64,000 nt of DNA from Methylibium sp035476815 (GCA_035476815.1 DATILD010000032.1:1-64000), one strand, 5' to 3'. Shown: positions 32,585-41,015, counted from the stretch's first letter. The notes: generated from the letters alone by a model not told the origin. Program-made: numbers and translations.

Positions 32585-33094
32585 TCAGTTGGACCGCGGC
32601 AGCGTGACCGCCACGGTGCCGGTGTAGCCGCTCGGGCCGCGCGACAGCTGGGCCTCGTCGGGGCGGGCGCGCGCCGCGCTGCGGGCCTCGCCGAGCCAGG
32701 CCACCAGTGCGTTGCCCGGCACGCCGTTGAGACTCAGCACCGCCCGTTCGCCCTGCAACGCGAGCTTGGCGTTGGCGCCGAGCCGGTCGGTCGCGGCCTG
32801 CAGCGCCGCGCTGGCCTGCTCGGGCCGCACCGTCGGCAGGCTGCGCAGCTCGCGGCTCTCGGCCGCGAGGCGCTGCATCTGCTGCAGCTCGGCATCGACC
32901 GCCTCGATGCGCTGGGGCAGCTCGCGCAGCGTGCGCAGGGCGGGCTGCACCAGCACCATCCATCCGAGCCCGATGAGCACGACGCTGGCGGCGATCCGCA
33001 CCATCAGCCGTTCGCGCCGCGCCATGGCCGCCCAGCGCGCGGCCAGCTGGGCCCGCGCCTGGACCAGTGCCGGCGGCGGCGCGACCGGGCTCAT
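32585..33094 (-). CDS. gspM: Type II secretion protein GspM
   Basis: A 169-residue bitopic inner-membrane protein. A short cytoplasmic part (LAARWAAMARRERLMVRI) precedes one membrane segment (AASVVLIGLGWMVLVQPAL), a coiled-coil (LPQRIEAVDAELQQMQRLAA) and a small ferredoxin-like periplasmic domain ending GYTGTVAVTLPRSN. It partners GspL. ATG 33094 overlaps the gspL stop (ATGA at 33091-33094). Confidence 0.9.
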   Translation of the reverse strand: MSPVAPPPALVQARAQLAARWAAMARRERLMVRIAASVVLIGLGWMVLVQPALRTLRELPQRIEAVDAELQQMQRLAAESRELRSLPTVRPEQASAALQAATDRLGANAKLALQGERAVLSLNGVPGNALVAWLGEARSAARARPDEAQLSRGPSGYTGTVAVTLPRSN

Positions 33095-34338
33095 GTGCGC
33101 GACCCCTTCGTGCCGGCGCGGCTGAGCGTCAGGCGGCCGTCCGCCGCCTCGACCTGCCAGCCGGTAGGTGCCAGGGCATCGCGGAAGGCGGCGATCTGCG
33201 CCTCGTCCCAGTCGGGCGCGGCCAGCGACAGCCGGCCGCCTTCGAAGTTGAGCGTCTGCACCGGGCTGTCGGGCGGCCAGCCGCTCGCGGCGGCACGCAG
33301 CGCGGCCTCCAGGTCGGCCTCGCCGCTGCGACCGGCGGCGGTGCGCAGCAGGTCGGTCTCGCGCTGCATCTGGGCGGCCGGGTCGTAGACCGCCCGCACC
33401 TGCGGATGCGCGGCCGTCAGCAGCTGGCTCATCTCGGCGCGCTTGGCGGCCAGGCTGCTGCGCTGCTGCCAGGCGGCGACGTTGATCCCGACCAGCTGGA
33501 CCGCGACCACGGCGCCCAGCCCCCAGCGCACCGGCCGCCAGTCGATGCCGAAGAAGCGACGCTGCGCCTCGCGCAGGGCCGATACGCCGCGGTGGCGCGG
33601 CGCGAGCTCGAACTGGCGCAGGTTCCACAGCGAGCGCGCCGCGTGGAGCGCGAGCTCGGCATCGGTCTGCACCAGCACCGGTCGGCCGAGCCAGCGTTCC
33701 GCCGCCGTCGCGGCGGCCGGCGACGCGGTGACGCGCAGGTCCTCCGGCAGCGGCTGCGGCAGCAGCGAGCGGGCCAGGTTGCCCTGCAGCGGCAGCACCC
33801 GCACGCCCTGGGCATCGGACCAGGTGAGCCGGATCGAGGTGGCGTCGATGTCGTCGCCGGCGGTGTCGATATGGGCGCTGGCCGGTTCGTCGGGCCAGAT
33901 CGCCGGCACGACGCGGTCGACCCGCAGTCCACCCGACTCGATCAGCGCCAGACCCATGCCGAGCGCGTCGCGGTCGGTGACCGTGACCCAGCCCGCGTCG
34001 CCGCCCTTGGTGCCCGGGGCGACGGCGAAGTGCAGCCGGTCGGCATCGTCGAGCAGGGCTTCTTCGAGCACGCCGGCGAGCGCCGCACGCAGCTTCTTGC
34101 CGCCGGTGCGCGGGCAGGTGATGCGGTGCCAGCTGACGTCGGCCGCCGGCAGCACGGCGACGACATGGTCGGCGCGCGGCAGCAGCGCCGCTGCCGCGCG
34201 GCCCTGGCGGTCGATCGACAGACCGTCGCTGCTGAAGGCGAAGGCGAAGTCGGTTGGCCGGACGGGCACCGCGGCCGCGTCGCCATGACCGGCGTGCAGC
34301 CGGGGGCGGGAAGGGAGCGCGACGACGAGGGTGGTCAT
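33091..34338 (-). CDS. gspL: Type II secretion protein GspL
   Basis: A 415-residue protein with an actin-like cytoplasmic domain (from MTTLVVALPSRPRL, VVAVLPAADVSWHRITCPRT, LQGNLARSLLPQPLPEDLRV), one membrane segment near residue 265 (WGLGAVVAVQLVGINVAAW) and a periplasmic ferredoxin-like domain. It recruits the ATPase GspE and binds GspM. Upstream lies a 73-base gap to gspK, the longest inside the operon, with a TACAAT element that may give an internal promoter. Confidence 0.9.
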   Translation of the reverse strand: MTTLVVALPSRPRLHAGHGDAAAVPVRPTDFAFAFSSDGLSIDRQGRAAAALLPRADHVVAVLPAADVSWHRITCPRTGGKKLRAALAGVLEEALLDDADRLHFAVAPGTKGGDAGWVTVTDRDALGMGLALIESGGLRVDRVVPAIWPDEPASAHIDTAGDDIDATSIRLTWSDAQGVRVLPLQGNLARSLLPQPLPEDLRVTASPAAATAAERWLGRPVLVQTDAELALHAARSLWNLRQFELAPRHRGVSALREAQRRFFGIDWRPVRWGLGAVVAVQLVGINVAAWQQRSSLAAKRAEMSQLLTAAHPQVRAVYDPAAQMQRETDLLRTAAGRSGEADLEAALRAAASGWPPDSPVQTLNFEGGRLSLAAPDWDEAQIAAFRDALAPTGWQVEAADGRLTLSRAGTKGSRT

Positions 34339-34357
34339 GGATCCGGGACTTCAAATC

Positions 34358-34363
34358 ATTGTA
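34358..34363 (-). promoter_or_regulatory. Candidate internal -10 element (TACAAT) before gspL
   Basis: On the minus strand TACAAT lies 20 bases upstream of the gspL ATG, in a 73-base gap inside an otherwise overlapping operon. It matches the -10 consensus in 5 of 6 bases, and the local sequence is unusually AT-rich for this genome. No good -35 hexamer is found at 16-18 bases, so this is a weak call. Confidence 0.35.
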
Positions 34364-34411
34364 GGGTTGGCTCGATGGCCGTCGCGCGGGGGCAACAGGG
34401 CGTGAAGGGGG

Positions 34412-35410
34412 TCAACTGCCGTCACTCTCGACCGCGGCCACGCGCTCGCGGTGCAGCGTGACGATCTGGCGTCCGCGGCGTTCGACCAGCGCGCGCTGCT
34501 CGATCACCCGGTCCTCGAGCCGCAGCCGGCCGCGCACCTCGAAGTAGCTGGAGGCCACCGCGGCATGGCGCTCGTCGAGCGCGCTGCCCTCGGGCAGCAG
34601 CGCGCGGGCCTCGTCGAGGCTCGAGAAGTGGCCGCGCTGGCGCGCCTGCACCAGCCGTTCGGCACTGGCGAGGTCGACGCCGAGCACGGCCGCGAGCACC
34701 TCCTTCGAGGCGGTGTTCACGTTGACGGGCGTGCGCGCCGGCAGCAGCACGACGTAGGGCGCCAGCCTGGCCAGCGAGGCGGCGTCGACGCCGAGCCAGC
34801 CGAGCTGCGAGATCCGTTCCGGCATCAGCGGTGGATTGGCGGCCCGCACCACCGCCACCGGGTCCTCCTGCGAGCTGCCGGAGGCGGCCGAGGCCGGCGC
34901 CGTCGGCGCCTGCGGGGCGGCGTCGCGCACCGCCTGCGCCAGCAGCGGGCCGAGATCGGGCCGGACGCCGACCGCGTCGAGCAGGCGCTGCAGGATGCGC
35001 TGCTCGACCTCGGCCTGCGGGCCGGACTCGGCGAGGTTGCGCAGGTTGTAGCGCGCCTGCGCGTCGACGATGCTGCCGGACAGGAAGGCCTCCGGCGCGT
35101 CGTCGGTGTTCTCGCGGTCGACGGCCAGGAAGGTCGACAGCTTGGCCTCGGCCAGCGGGACCGCCCAGGGCTCGCCGAGGTGGTCGGCGCCGCCGGTGGC
35201 GGCGTCCTCGCGCAGGATCAGGCGCGCCCAGTCGACCGCGCCGACCAGGATCCAGTGGCTCTGGCTGCGCGCGCGTTCGGCCGCCTCGACCTGGACCGCA
35301 CGCCACTGCTGCCACACCATCGCCGCGGCCAGCGTCGCCACCAGGGTCACGATCACCATGGCCGTGAGCAGGGCGGCGCCGCGTTCGCCCGCGCGCGTCC
35401 TCGGCGTCAT
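34412..35410 (-). CDS. gspK: Type II secretion minor pseudopilin GspK
   Basis: A 332-residue pseudopilin. The prepilin site lies in TRAGERGAALLTAMVIVTLVA: the residue after the Gly is Ala, and there is no Glu at +5, the usual GspK feature that places it at the pseudopilus tip. The large domain has TPVNVNTASKEVLAAVLGVD, a helix-hairpin-helix-like SAM-domain segment, and LVQARQRGHFSSLDEARALL. ATG 35410 overlaps the gspJ stop by four bases. Confidence 0.92.
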   Translation of the reverse strand: MTPRTRAGERGAALLTAMVIVTLVATLAAAMVWQQWRAVQVEAAERARSQSHWILVGAVDWARLILREDAATGGADHLGEPWAVPLAEAKLSTFLAVDRENTDDAPEAFLSGSIVDAQARYNLRNLAESGPQAEVEQRILQRLLDAVGVRPDLGPLLAQAVRDAAPQAPTAPASAASGSSQEDPVAVVRAANPPLMPERISQLGWLGVDAASLARLAPYVVLLPARTPVNVNTASKEVLAAVLGVDLASAERLVQARQRGHFSSLDEARALLPEGSALDERHAAVASSYFEVRGRLRLEDRVIEQRALVERRGRQIVTLHRERVAAVESDGS

Positions 35411-36129
35411 TGGGACGGTGGCGCGACCAGCACGTCGCGCGTCAGGCTGCCGGCGAAGCCGCTGCCCTCGCCGAAGCTCAGCACCAGGCGCACGCCCTCG
35501 GGCAGCTGCTGGCGCAGCGACGCGCCGGGGGCGGTGCCCGGCGCGTCGCCGGCGAGGTCGCCGCTGGACTGGGCGTTGCTCCAGGCATTGCCGCGCCAGA
35601 AGTAGACCTGCCAGCCGGTCAGGCCGCCGAGCGCGCGCAGCTGACCCGGCTCGTTGCCCAGCAGCTGCTGGGCACGCAGCCAATGCTCCTGCAAGGCCGC
35701 GGCGCGGGTGTCGGCCGGCGCGGCCCAGCGCGTCCAGCTGCCGCCGCGCAAGGCCCAGACGACGAGTTGCAGGCCCTCGGCGGTGCGGCGGGTGAGGCGC
35801 AGGCTGGCGCCGTCGAACTGCAGCGCCGGCACGACGCCGCTGTCCTGCACGGCCTCGAGGTCGGTGCCCCACTGCGCGATCGTCGCCTGCAGCCGCAGCT
35901 GCTGGTCGAGCCGTTGCGTCGACACGTCGCGCGCACGCAGCATCGCGTCGATGCCCTGCCAGGCCATGCCGGCGACGATCGACAGGATCATCAGCGCGAC
36001 CAGCACTTCTACCAGCGTGAAGCCGCGATTTGGCCTCGTCCAGCGGCCGCCGCGGATCCGGCTCGTCCGGTCCGCCAGCGGCGCCCCCTCGAGGGGGCGC
36101 GGCGAAGCCGCGGCGGGGGCGGTTGCCAT
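35407..36129 (-). CDS. gspJ: Type II secretion minor pseudopilin GspJ with unusually long leader
   Basis: A 240-residue pseudopilin with the cleavage site in RPNRG/FTLVEVLVALMILS. The leader before the cleavage Gly is about 36 residues, far longer than the usual 5-15, and its first half is encoded by a GC-rich palindromic repeat (36081-36117). No ATG, GTG or TTG occurs between the first ATG (36129) and the cleavage site, so the long leader seems forced. The start overlaps the gspI stop by one base (TGATG). The mature part is of normal type (QHWLRAQQLLGN, GVRLVLSFGEGSGF). Confidence 0.9.
   Translation of the reverse strand: MATAPAAASPRPLEGAPLADRTSRIRGGRWTRPNRGFTLVEVLVALMILSIVAGMAWQGIDAMLRARDVSTQRLDQQLRLQATIAQWGTDLEAVQDSGVVPALQFDGASLRLTRRTAEGLQLVVWALRGGSWTRWAAPADTRAAALQEHWLRAQQLLGNEPGQLRALGGLTGWQVYFWRGNAWSNAQSSGDLAGDAPGTAPGASLRQQLPEGVRLVLSFGEGSGFAGSLTRDVLVAPPSQ
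36081..36117. repeat. GC-rich palindromic repeat inside the gspJ leader
   Basis: A perfect 20-base palindrome centred on CCCCTCGAGGGG (36081-36100) is followed by a second, imperfect hairpin GGCGAAGCC with CCGCGG (36101-36112). This arrangement resembles a dispersed intergenic repeat of Burkholderiales genomes (from memory). It stays in frame within gspJ, adding about 15 residues to the prepilin leader, and could form a strong hairpin over the gspJ start. Confidence 0.6.
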
Positions 36130-36509
36130 CAGTAGCGCGATTGAATGGTCGACAGCGTCAGCACGTGGCGCCCGTCGGCGTCCGCGATGTCCGCATCGAT
36201 GCGCCTGAAGTTCGGGTTCGGCGTCGGCCGGATGACCAGCGAGCCTTCGTAGGCGATGCCGAGCTGCTCGCACGCGAAGTCGCTGTCGCCGATGCCAGGG
36301 AACTGGCGCGTCAGCTTCAGCGCGGTGAGCTGGTTGTCGGCGCACCACTGCGCGGCGGTGACGTCGACCAGCCGCTGCGCATTGCCGGTCAGCGCGCCGG
36401 CGGCCTTCATCCCGGCGGACAGCGTCACCGCGACCACGGCGAGCGCGACCAGCACCTCGATCAGCGTCATGCCGCCCGCAGCGGCGCGCCGTCGTTCAGC
36501 GCCCGCCAC
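36129..36509 (-). CDS. gspI: Type II secretion minor pseudopilin GspI
   Basis: A 126-residue pseudopilin with cleavage site in RRRAAAGG/MTLIEVLVALAVVAV; Met instead of Phe at +1 is normal for GspI. The mature part has AQRLVDVTAAQWCADNQLTALKL and the C-terminal RIDADIADADGRHVLTLSTI. The start is taken as GTG 36509, which overlaps the gspH 3' end by 14 bases; an ATG at the mature N-terminus would leave no leader. Confidence 0.9.
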   Translation of the reverse strand: MAGAERRRAAAGGMTLIEVLVALAVVAVTLSAGMKAAGALTGNAQRLVDVTAAQWCADNQLTALKLTRQFPGIGDSDFACEQLGIAYEGSLVIRPTPNPNFRRIDADIADADGRHVLTLSTIQSRY

Positions 36510-36984
36510 GGTCCGCGTCCTCGGTGTCGTCGGCCACGCTGAACGGCCCGAGGCCGTCGGTCGCGAGCGTCAGCCGCTGGTTGCCGAGCCGCAGCACGAT
36601 GCGCTGGGCGCCGATCACCGGCTCGGGGCCGAGCACGACACCGGCGGCGGCGCCACGGTCGGTGCGGACCTCCGCGTCGACGGCGCCATCGAGCCAGTCG
36701 TCGGCGGGCGCCAGCTTGGCCGGCAGGCCGACGAACTCGAAGCCGCCGGCGTTGCCCTCGCCGGAGGGGTGGGGCGTCCAGACGACGGCCACGCCCGCGG
36801 AGCGCGCCTCGGCGCGGGCCGACTCGAGCAGCGCGGCCAGGCGCGCGCCTTCGCGCTCCAGTTGCGTCGCGGCGGGGTCGCGCAGCGCGAGCGAGGCCAC
36901 CGCCGACGCGATCGCGATCAGCGTCACGACGACCATCAGCTCGATCAGCGTGAAGCCGCGCTCGGCCTGCGGTGCCGCCCTCAT
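36496..36984 (-). CDS. gspH: Type II secretion minor pseudopilin GspH
   Basis: A 162-residue pseudopilin with cleavage site in RAAPQAERG/FTLIELMVVVTLIA and the GspH pattern LEREGARLAALLESARAEAR, GVAVVWTPHPSG and FEFVGLPAKLAPADDWL. The ATG at 36984 gives a leader of 10 residues. An in-frame extension to 37083 overlaps gspG and is rejected. There is a 25-base gap after the gspG stop. Confidence 0.9.
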   Translation of the reverse strand: MRAAPQAERGFTLIELMVVVTLIAIASAVASLALRDPAATQLEREGARLAALLESARAEARSAGVAVVWTPHPSGEGNAGGFEFVGLPAKLAPADDWLDGAVDAEVRTDRGAAAGVVLGPEPVIGAQRIVLRLGNQRLTLATDGLGPFSVADDTEDADRGGR

Positions 36985-37009
36985 CGCGCCCGCCGGCCGC
37001 CGCGGCCGC

Positions 37010-37441
37010 TCACTGCCAGGAGCCGACGTCGGCGTCCTTGCTTTCGCCGCCGGCCTGGCCGTCGGCACCGTAGCTGAACACATCGATATCGCCCTTCACG
37101 CCCGGGTTGGCGTACTGATAGGGCCGGCCCCAGGGGTCGTTCGGCAGCTTTTCCAGATAGGGCTTCCAGTTCGGCGGGACCGGCGACTCGGTCGGCTTGG
37201 CGACCAGCGCCTGCAGCCCCTGAACGGACGTCGGGTAGCGCTGGTTGTCGAGCCGGTAGAGTTTGAGCGACTGCATCAGGTTGTTGACGTCGGTGCGCGC
37301 CGCGGTGACGCGCGCGTCGTCGGCGCGGTCGAGCACGTTCGGCACGATCAACGCCGCCAGGACGCCGATGATCACCAGCACGACCATCAGTTCGATCAGC
37401 GTGAAGCCGCGCGGGCGGCGGCGTAACGTCGGGAGCTTCAT
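37010..37441 (-). CDS. gspG: Type II secretion major pseudopilin GspG
   Basis: A 143-residue major pseudopilin: leader MKLPTLRRRPRG, cleavage, then FTLIELMVVLVIIGVLAALI, ARTDVNNLMQSLKLYRLDN, RYPTSVQGLQALV and the Ca-binding-loop region NDPWGRPYQYANPG ending GGESKDADVGSW. It is the first gene of the gspGHIJKLMNDEF operon and is divergent from gspC, with a 67-base shared upstream region. Type II secretion exports folded enzymes across the outer membrane. Confidence 0.95.
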   Translation of the reverse strand: MKLPTLRRRPRGFTLIELMVVLVIIGVLAALIVPNVLDRADDARVTAARTDVNNLMQSLKLYRLDNQRYPTSVQGLQALVAKPTESPVPPNWKPYLEKLPNDPWGRPYQYANPGVKGDIDVFSYGADGQAGGESKDADVGSWQ

Positions 37442-37508
37442 GCGGCAGGGGCCGCGGCGCAGGGCGCGCCGCCAGGGTGGACAAGTCGAACCATCATAAT
37501 CGTCGGCC
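37442..37508. promoter_or_regulatory. Divergent gspG/gspC promoter region
   Basis: 67 bases separate the two starts. The only AT-rich part (37491-37500) reads CATAAT on the plus strand and TATGAT on the minus strand, either of which could be a -10 element. No -35 hexamer at normal spacing is seen for either direction; TGGACA at 37478 is only 11 bases from CATAAT. Confidence 0.4.
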
Positions 37509-38159
37509 ATGAAGGCCCGCATTGCTGCTTTCCTCGTCTGGGCCCTGGTCGCCGCCTGCGCGGTCTACTGGGCCATGCGCCTGCTGGCGGCGCCCGCACC
37601 GCTGCCGGGGTCGGTGCAGCCGGTGTCGCTGTCCGGCGCCCTGAAGGGCGATATCGCGCGGCTGTTCGCGTCGCCGGCGGCGCCTGCCCTCGACACGGCG
37701 GCGGTCGAGCCGGCGCTGGCGAGCCGCTTCAAGCTGGTCGGCGTGCTGGCGCCCAAGGACGCCGAGCGCGGGCGCGGCCAGGGCATCGCGTTGATCGCGG
37801 TCGATGGCAAGCCGCCGCGGCCCTACCGCGTCGGCGCCTCGCTGGGCGACAGCCTGGTGCTGCAGGCGGTGGCGGCGCGCGGCGCGACGGTCGGGCCGCT
37901 CGCCGGCCCGGCCGCCCTGCAGCTCGAGGTCCCGGCTCTGCCACCGGCCGCCACCGGCGCGCGGCCCGGGGCGGTGGGTGGGGTGCCTGGCCTGGGCGCA
38001 GCCGCGGCCTCGCTGTCGGCGGCGCCGGCCGGCGCCGGCCTGCAGCCGGGCGAAGCGGCGGACCACGGCGAAACCGTCGAGCCCGAACCGCCGCCGGTCG
38101 AGGAACCGCCCCCGGACGAAGGCGGCCCGCAGCCTCAGCCGATCCGCAACCTGCGCTGA
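37509..38159 (+). CDS. gspC: Type II secretion protein GspC (type II protein N-like)
   Basis: A 216-residue bitopic inner-membrane protein. A membrane segment at residues 5-25 (IAAFLVWALVAACAVYWAM) is followed by a linker and the HR domain (ASRFKLVGVLAPKDAERGRG, QGIALIAVDGKPPRPYRVG, DSLVLQAVAARGATVG), which contacts the secretin N0 domain. A long Ala/Gly/Pro/Glu tail replaces the PDZ or coiled-coil domain of classical GspC. It is divergent from gspG, and its stop is one base from the convergent cobT stop. Confidence 0.85.
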   Translation: MKARIAAFLVWALVAACAVYWAMRLLAAPAPLPGSVQPVSLSGALKGDIARLFASPAAPALDTAAVEPALASRFKLVGVLAPKDAERGRGQGIALIAVDGKPPRPYRVGASLGDSLVLQAVAARGATVGPLAGPAALQLEVPALPPAATGARPGAVGGVPGLGAAAASLSAAPAGAGLQPGEAADHGETVEPEPPPVEEPPPDEGGPQPQPIRNLR

Positions 38160-38160
38160 G

Positions 38161-39261
38161 TCAGGGCTCGGTGGTGCCGGCAGGGGCCGGCGGCGGCGTG
38201 TCGACGATGCTGTCGAGCGTCGGCACGATCGTGGTGCCCGACAGCAGCGTCGGGCCGGTGTCCTCGCCCTCGCTGACCTCGGTGAGCAGCGCCGCGGCGG
38301 CATGCACCAGCGGCCAGGTCAGCGTCGCGCCGGTGCCGTCGGTGGCATCCATGCCGAGCTCGAGCAGCGCGTTCGCGCGCAGCAACGCCAGGGCCTGGTC
38401 CAGGCCGGCATGGGCGCTGCTGCGGCAGAACACCGCGTAGTCGGTGACCGGCGCGGCGATCCGCGAGGCCACCAGCAGCGCGGCGCAGGCGGCCATGCCG
38501 TCGACCATGATCAGGTGGCGCTTGCTGGCGCCGACCAGCATCGCGCCGACCATCATCGCGACCTCGAAGCCGCCGAACGCGGCCAGCACCTCGACCGGAT
38601 CGGACACGGTCTGGTGCCGGGCGCGGGCCGCTTCCAGCACGGCCAGCAGCGTCTCGGTCGGCGGCGCGCGGCCGTCGGCCACGAACGCGGCGACCGGCCG
38701 CTCGGCCAGCCGGGCCATCACCAGCGAAGCGCTCTCGTGCGCGCCGATGCCGACCCCGGCGCAGGCCAGCACGTTGCCCGGCAGGCTGTCGGCGATCTCC
38801 ATGCCGGCGCGGATCGCCGCATGGGCCTGGTCGACGCTCATCGCCGCCGCCACCCGCGCGCTGCGCGTGCCGAAGGCGATCTTGCGCTGCAGCAGCGCGG
38901 GGTGGGGGCCGAGCTCCTGCGTCAGGCCGGCATCGACGACGTTGATCGTCATGCCCTGGATGAAGGAGAACACCGCCATCGGCAGCCGCCCGCCGAGCAG
39001 GTGGGAGACCATCTCGAGCGTGCTGACGCCGGGTGGCGTCAGGCCATCCACCACCAGTCCGTGGTCGCCGGCGAACACGAGCAGCTGCGGCTGGGTCAGC
39101 CGAGGCTTCAGGGTGTTCTGGATCAGCCCGAGCCGGATCGCCAGCGGCTCGAGTTCGCCGAGGCTGCCGGCGGTCTCGCCGCGGCGCTCGAGCTTCAGGC
39201 GCAGCGCCTGCTCGAGCCGGGGATGCGCGGTCGGGGCGATCAGGGAGCGCTGCACGGCCAT
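38161..39261 (-). CDS. cobT: CobT-like nicotinate-nucleotide:dimethylbenzimidazole phosphoribosyltransferase
   Basis: A 366-residue protein of the CobT family, which makes alpha-ribazole phosphate for the lower ligand of cobalamin. Clear signatures are AGSLGELEPLAIRLG, LLVFAGDHGLVVDG, GVGIGAHESASLVMARL, GGFEVAMMVGAMLVGASKRH and LLELGMDATDGTGATLTWPL. In the last motif the family sequence is normally GEGTGA, with Glu the catalytic base; here the position is Asp (TDGTGA). The early KxPxGSLG motif is also altered to ETAGSLG. No other cobalamin gene is nearby. Function as a normal CobT is therefore likely but not certain. Confidence 0.82.
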   Translation of the reverse strand: MAVQRSLIAPTAHPRLEQALRLKLERRGETAGSLGELEPLAIRLGLIQNTLKPRLTQPQLLVFAGDHGLVVDGLTPPGVSTLEMVSHLLGGRLPMAVFSFIQGMTINVVDAGLTQELGPHPALLQRKIAFGTRSARVAAAMSVDQAHAAIRAGMEIADSLPGNVLACAGVGIGAHESASLVMARLAERPVAAFVADGRAPPTETLLAVLEAARARHQTVSDPVEVLAAFGGFEVAMMVGAMLVGASKRHLIMVDGMAACAALLVASRIAAPVTDYAVFCRSSAHAGLDQALALLRANALLELGMDATDGTGATLTWPLVHAAAALLTEVSEGEDTGPTLLSGTTIVPTLDSIVDTPPPAPAGTTEP

Positions 39262-39315
39262 GTCCGGTGGGTTCCGAGCGATTGTGACGTGGTCGGCCGG
39301 CCGGGGATCAGGCCG

Positions 39316-40893
39316 TCAGCGCAGGAACAGCCGGTAGACCGGGTTGTCGGTCTCCTCGACGCAGGGGTAGCCGAGTCCGGCGAGGAACTCGCGCAGCGCG
39401 CGCTGCTCGCCGCGCGGCACCTGCAATCCAACCAGGATGCGGCCGTAGTCGGCACCCTGGTTGCGGTAGTGGAACAGGCTGATGTTCCAGTCCGGATGCA
39501 TGCTGGAGAGGAAGCGCATCAGCGCCCCCGGCCGCTCGGGGAAGACGAAGCGGTACAGCCGCTCGTCCTTCGCGAGGTCGGAGCGCCCGCCGACGAGGTG
39601 GCGCACATGCGACTTGGCGAGCTCGTCGTGGGTCAGGTCCAGCGTCGGGAAGCCGTCGCGTTGGAAGCGTTCGGCGATGCGGGCGGACTCGCCGTGTTCG
39701 GTGGTGGTCAGGCCGACGAAGACATGGGCGAGCTTCGCGTCGGAGATCCGGTAGTTGAACTCGGTGACGCTGCGCGGGCCGATCAGCGCGCAGAAGCGCT
39801 TGAAGCTGCCGCGCTCCTCGGGGATGGTGACGGCGAACACGGCCTCGCGCTCCTCGCCGACCTCGGCGCGCTCGGCGACGAAGCGCAGGCGGTCGAAGTT
39901 CATGTTGGCGCCGCAGGTGATCGCCACATAGGTCTCGCCCGACGTGCCGCGCCGCGCCGCGTACTGCTTGAGCGCGGCGACGCCCAGCGCGCCGGCCGGC
40001 TCGACGATCGCGCGGGTGTCCTGGAACACGTCCTTCATCGCCGCGCAGACCGCGTCGGTGTCGACCACCTCGTAGTCGTCGACCAGCGTGCGGGCGAGGC
40101 GGAAGGTCTCCGCGCCCACCGTCTTGACGGCGGTGCCGTCGGAGAACAGGCCGACGTCGTGCAGCGTCACGCGCTTGCCGGCGCGCACCGAGCGCAGCAT
40201 CGCGTCGGAGTCGTTCATCTGTACGCCGATCACCTTGATGGCCGGGCGCACCGCCTTGATGTAGGCGGCCACGCCGCCGATCAACCCGCCGCCGCCGATC
40301 GCGACGAACACCGCGTCGATCGGGCCCTGGTGCTGGCGCAGGATCTCCATCGCGATCGTGCCCTGGCCGGCGATCACGTCCGGGTCGTCGAAGGGGTGCA
40401 CGAAGGTCGCGCCGCGCGACTGCTCCAGCTCGAGCGCATGGGCGTGGGCGTCGGAATAGCTGTCGCCGTGCAGCAGCACCTCGCCGCCGAGCGCGCGCAC
40501 CGCGTCGATCTTGAGCTGCGGCGTGGTCACCGGCATCACGATCGTCGCGCGGCAGCCGAGCTTGCGGGCCGACAGCGCCACCCCCTGGGCATGGTTGCCG
40601 GCCGAGGCGCAGATCACGCCGCGCGCGAGCTGCTCGGCGTCGAGCCGCGACATCTTGTTGTAGGCGCCGCGCAGCTTGAAGCTGAACACCGGCTGCTCGT
40701 CTTCGCGCTTGAGCCAGACCCGGTGGCCGGTGCGAGCGGACAGCTGCGGGGCATGCTGCAGCGAGGACTCGACCGCCACGTCGTAGACGCGGGCGGTCAG
40801 GATGCGCTGCAGGTAATCGGTCGGCGGGCGCTTGGCGGTGGTGCGGCGCGCCGCCTCGGGTTTGCGCTCTGAGCGGCGCGCGGCGCGGGCCAT
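39316..40893 (-). CDS. ilvA: Biosynthetic threonine ammonia-lyase IlvA
   Basis: A 525-residue PLP enzyme converting threonine to 2-oxobutanoate, the first step of isoleucine synthesis. The catalytic Lys is in VFSFKLRGAYNKM near residue 70, the phosphate-binding loop is IGGGGLIGG, and ICASAGNHAQGVALSA is typical. The C-terminal part carries two ACT-like regulatory domains (EERGSFKRFCALIG, ERPGALMRFLSSMHPDWNIS), as in the isoleucine-inhibited form. The ATG at 40893 has AAGGAGAC before it. Upstream lies a promoter, a 16-codon leader ORF and a terminator hairpin, suggesting attenuation control. Confidence 0.95.
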   Translation of the reverse strand: MARAARRSERKPEAARRTTAKRPPTDYLQRILTARVYDVAVESSLQHAPQLSARTGHRVWLKREDEQPVFSFKLRGAYNKMSRLDAEQLARGVICASAGNHAQGVALSARKLGCRATIVMPVTTPQLKIDAVRALGGEVLLHGDSYSDAHAHALELEQSRGATFVHPFDDPDVIAGQGTIAMEILRQHQGPIDAVFVAIGGGGLIGGVAAYIKAVRPAIKVIGVQMNDSDAMLRSVRAGKRVTLHDVGLFSDGTAVKTVGAETFRLARTLVDDYEVVDTDAVCAAMKDVFQDTRAIVEPAGALGVAALKQYAARRGTSGETYVAITCGANMNFDRLRFVAERAEVGEEREAVFAVTIPEERGSFKRFCALIGPRSVTEFNYRISDAKLAHVFVGLTTTEHGESARIAERFQRDGFPTLDLTHDELAKSHVRHLVGGRSDLAKDERLYRFVFPERPGALMRFLSSMHPDWNISLFHYRNQGADYGRILVGLQVPRGEQRALREFLAGLGYPCVEETDNPVYRLFLR

Positions 40894-40975
40894 CGATCGT
40901 CTCCTTCGAAGCGCGCGGATGATAAGGCAGCGCTCCGCGGGCCCGCGGAACCTTGCTGCGGCGCAGCGTCACCCA

Positions 40976-41007
40976 GAAAAAAGCCCGAGGCGGTGAGGCC
41001 TCGGGCT
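40976..41007 (-). terminator. Rho-independent attenuator in the ilvA leader
   Basis: On the minus strand a nine-base GC-rich stem (AGCCCGAGG with CCTCGGGCT; plus coordinates 40999-41007 and 40982-40990) with an eight-base loop is followed by six U (40977-40982). It lies 83 bases before the ilvA ATG and about 80 bases after the predicted promoter, with no complete gene upstream except the 16-codon leader ORF. It is therefore placed as an attenuator of ilvA rather than as the end of an upstream gene. Confidence 0.75.
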
Positions 41008-41015
41008 GAATCCAC

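Noticed and set aside
37478..37500. TGGACA and CATAAT as a gspC promoter
   Set aside because: The hexamers match the consensus well but are separated by only 11 bases, too short for sigma-70.
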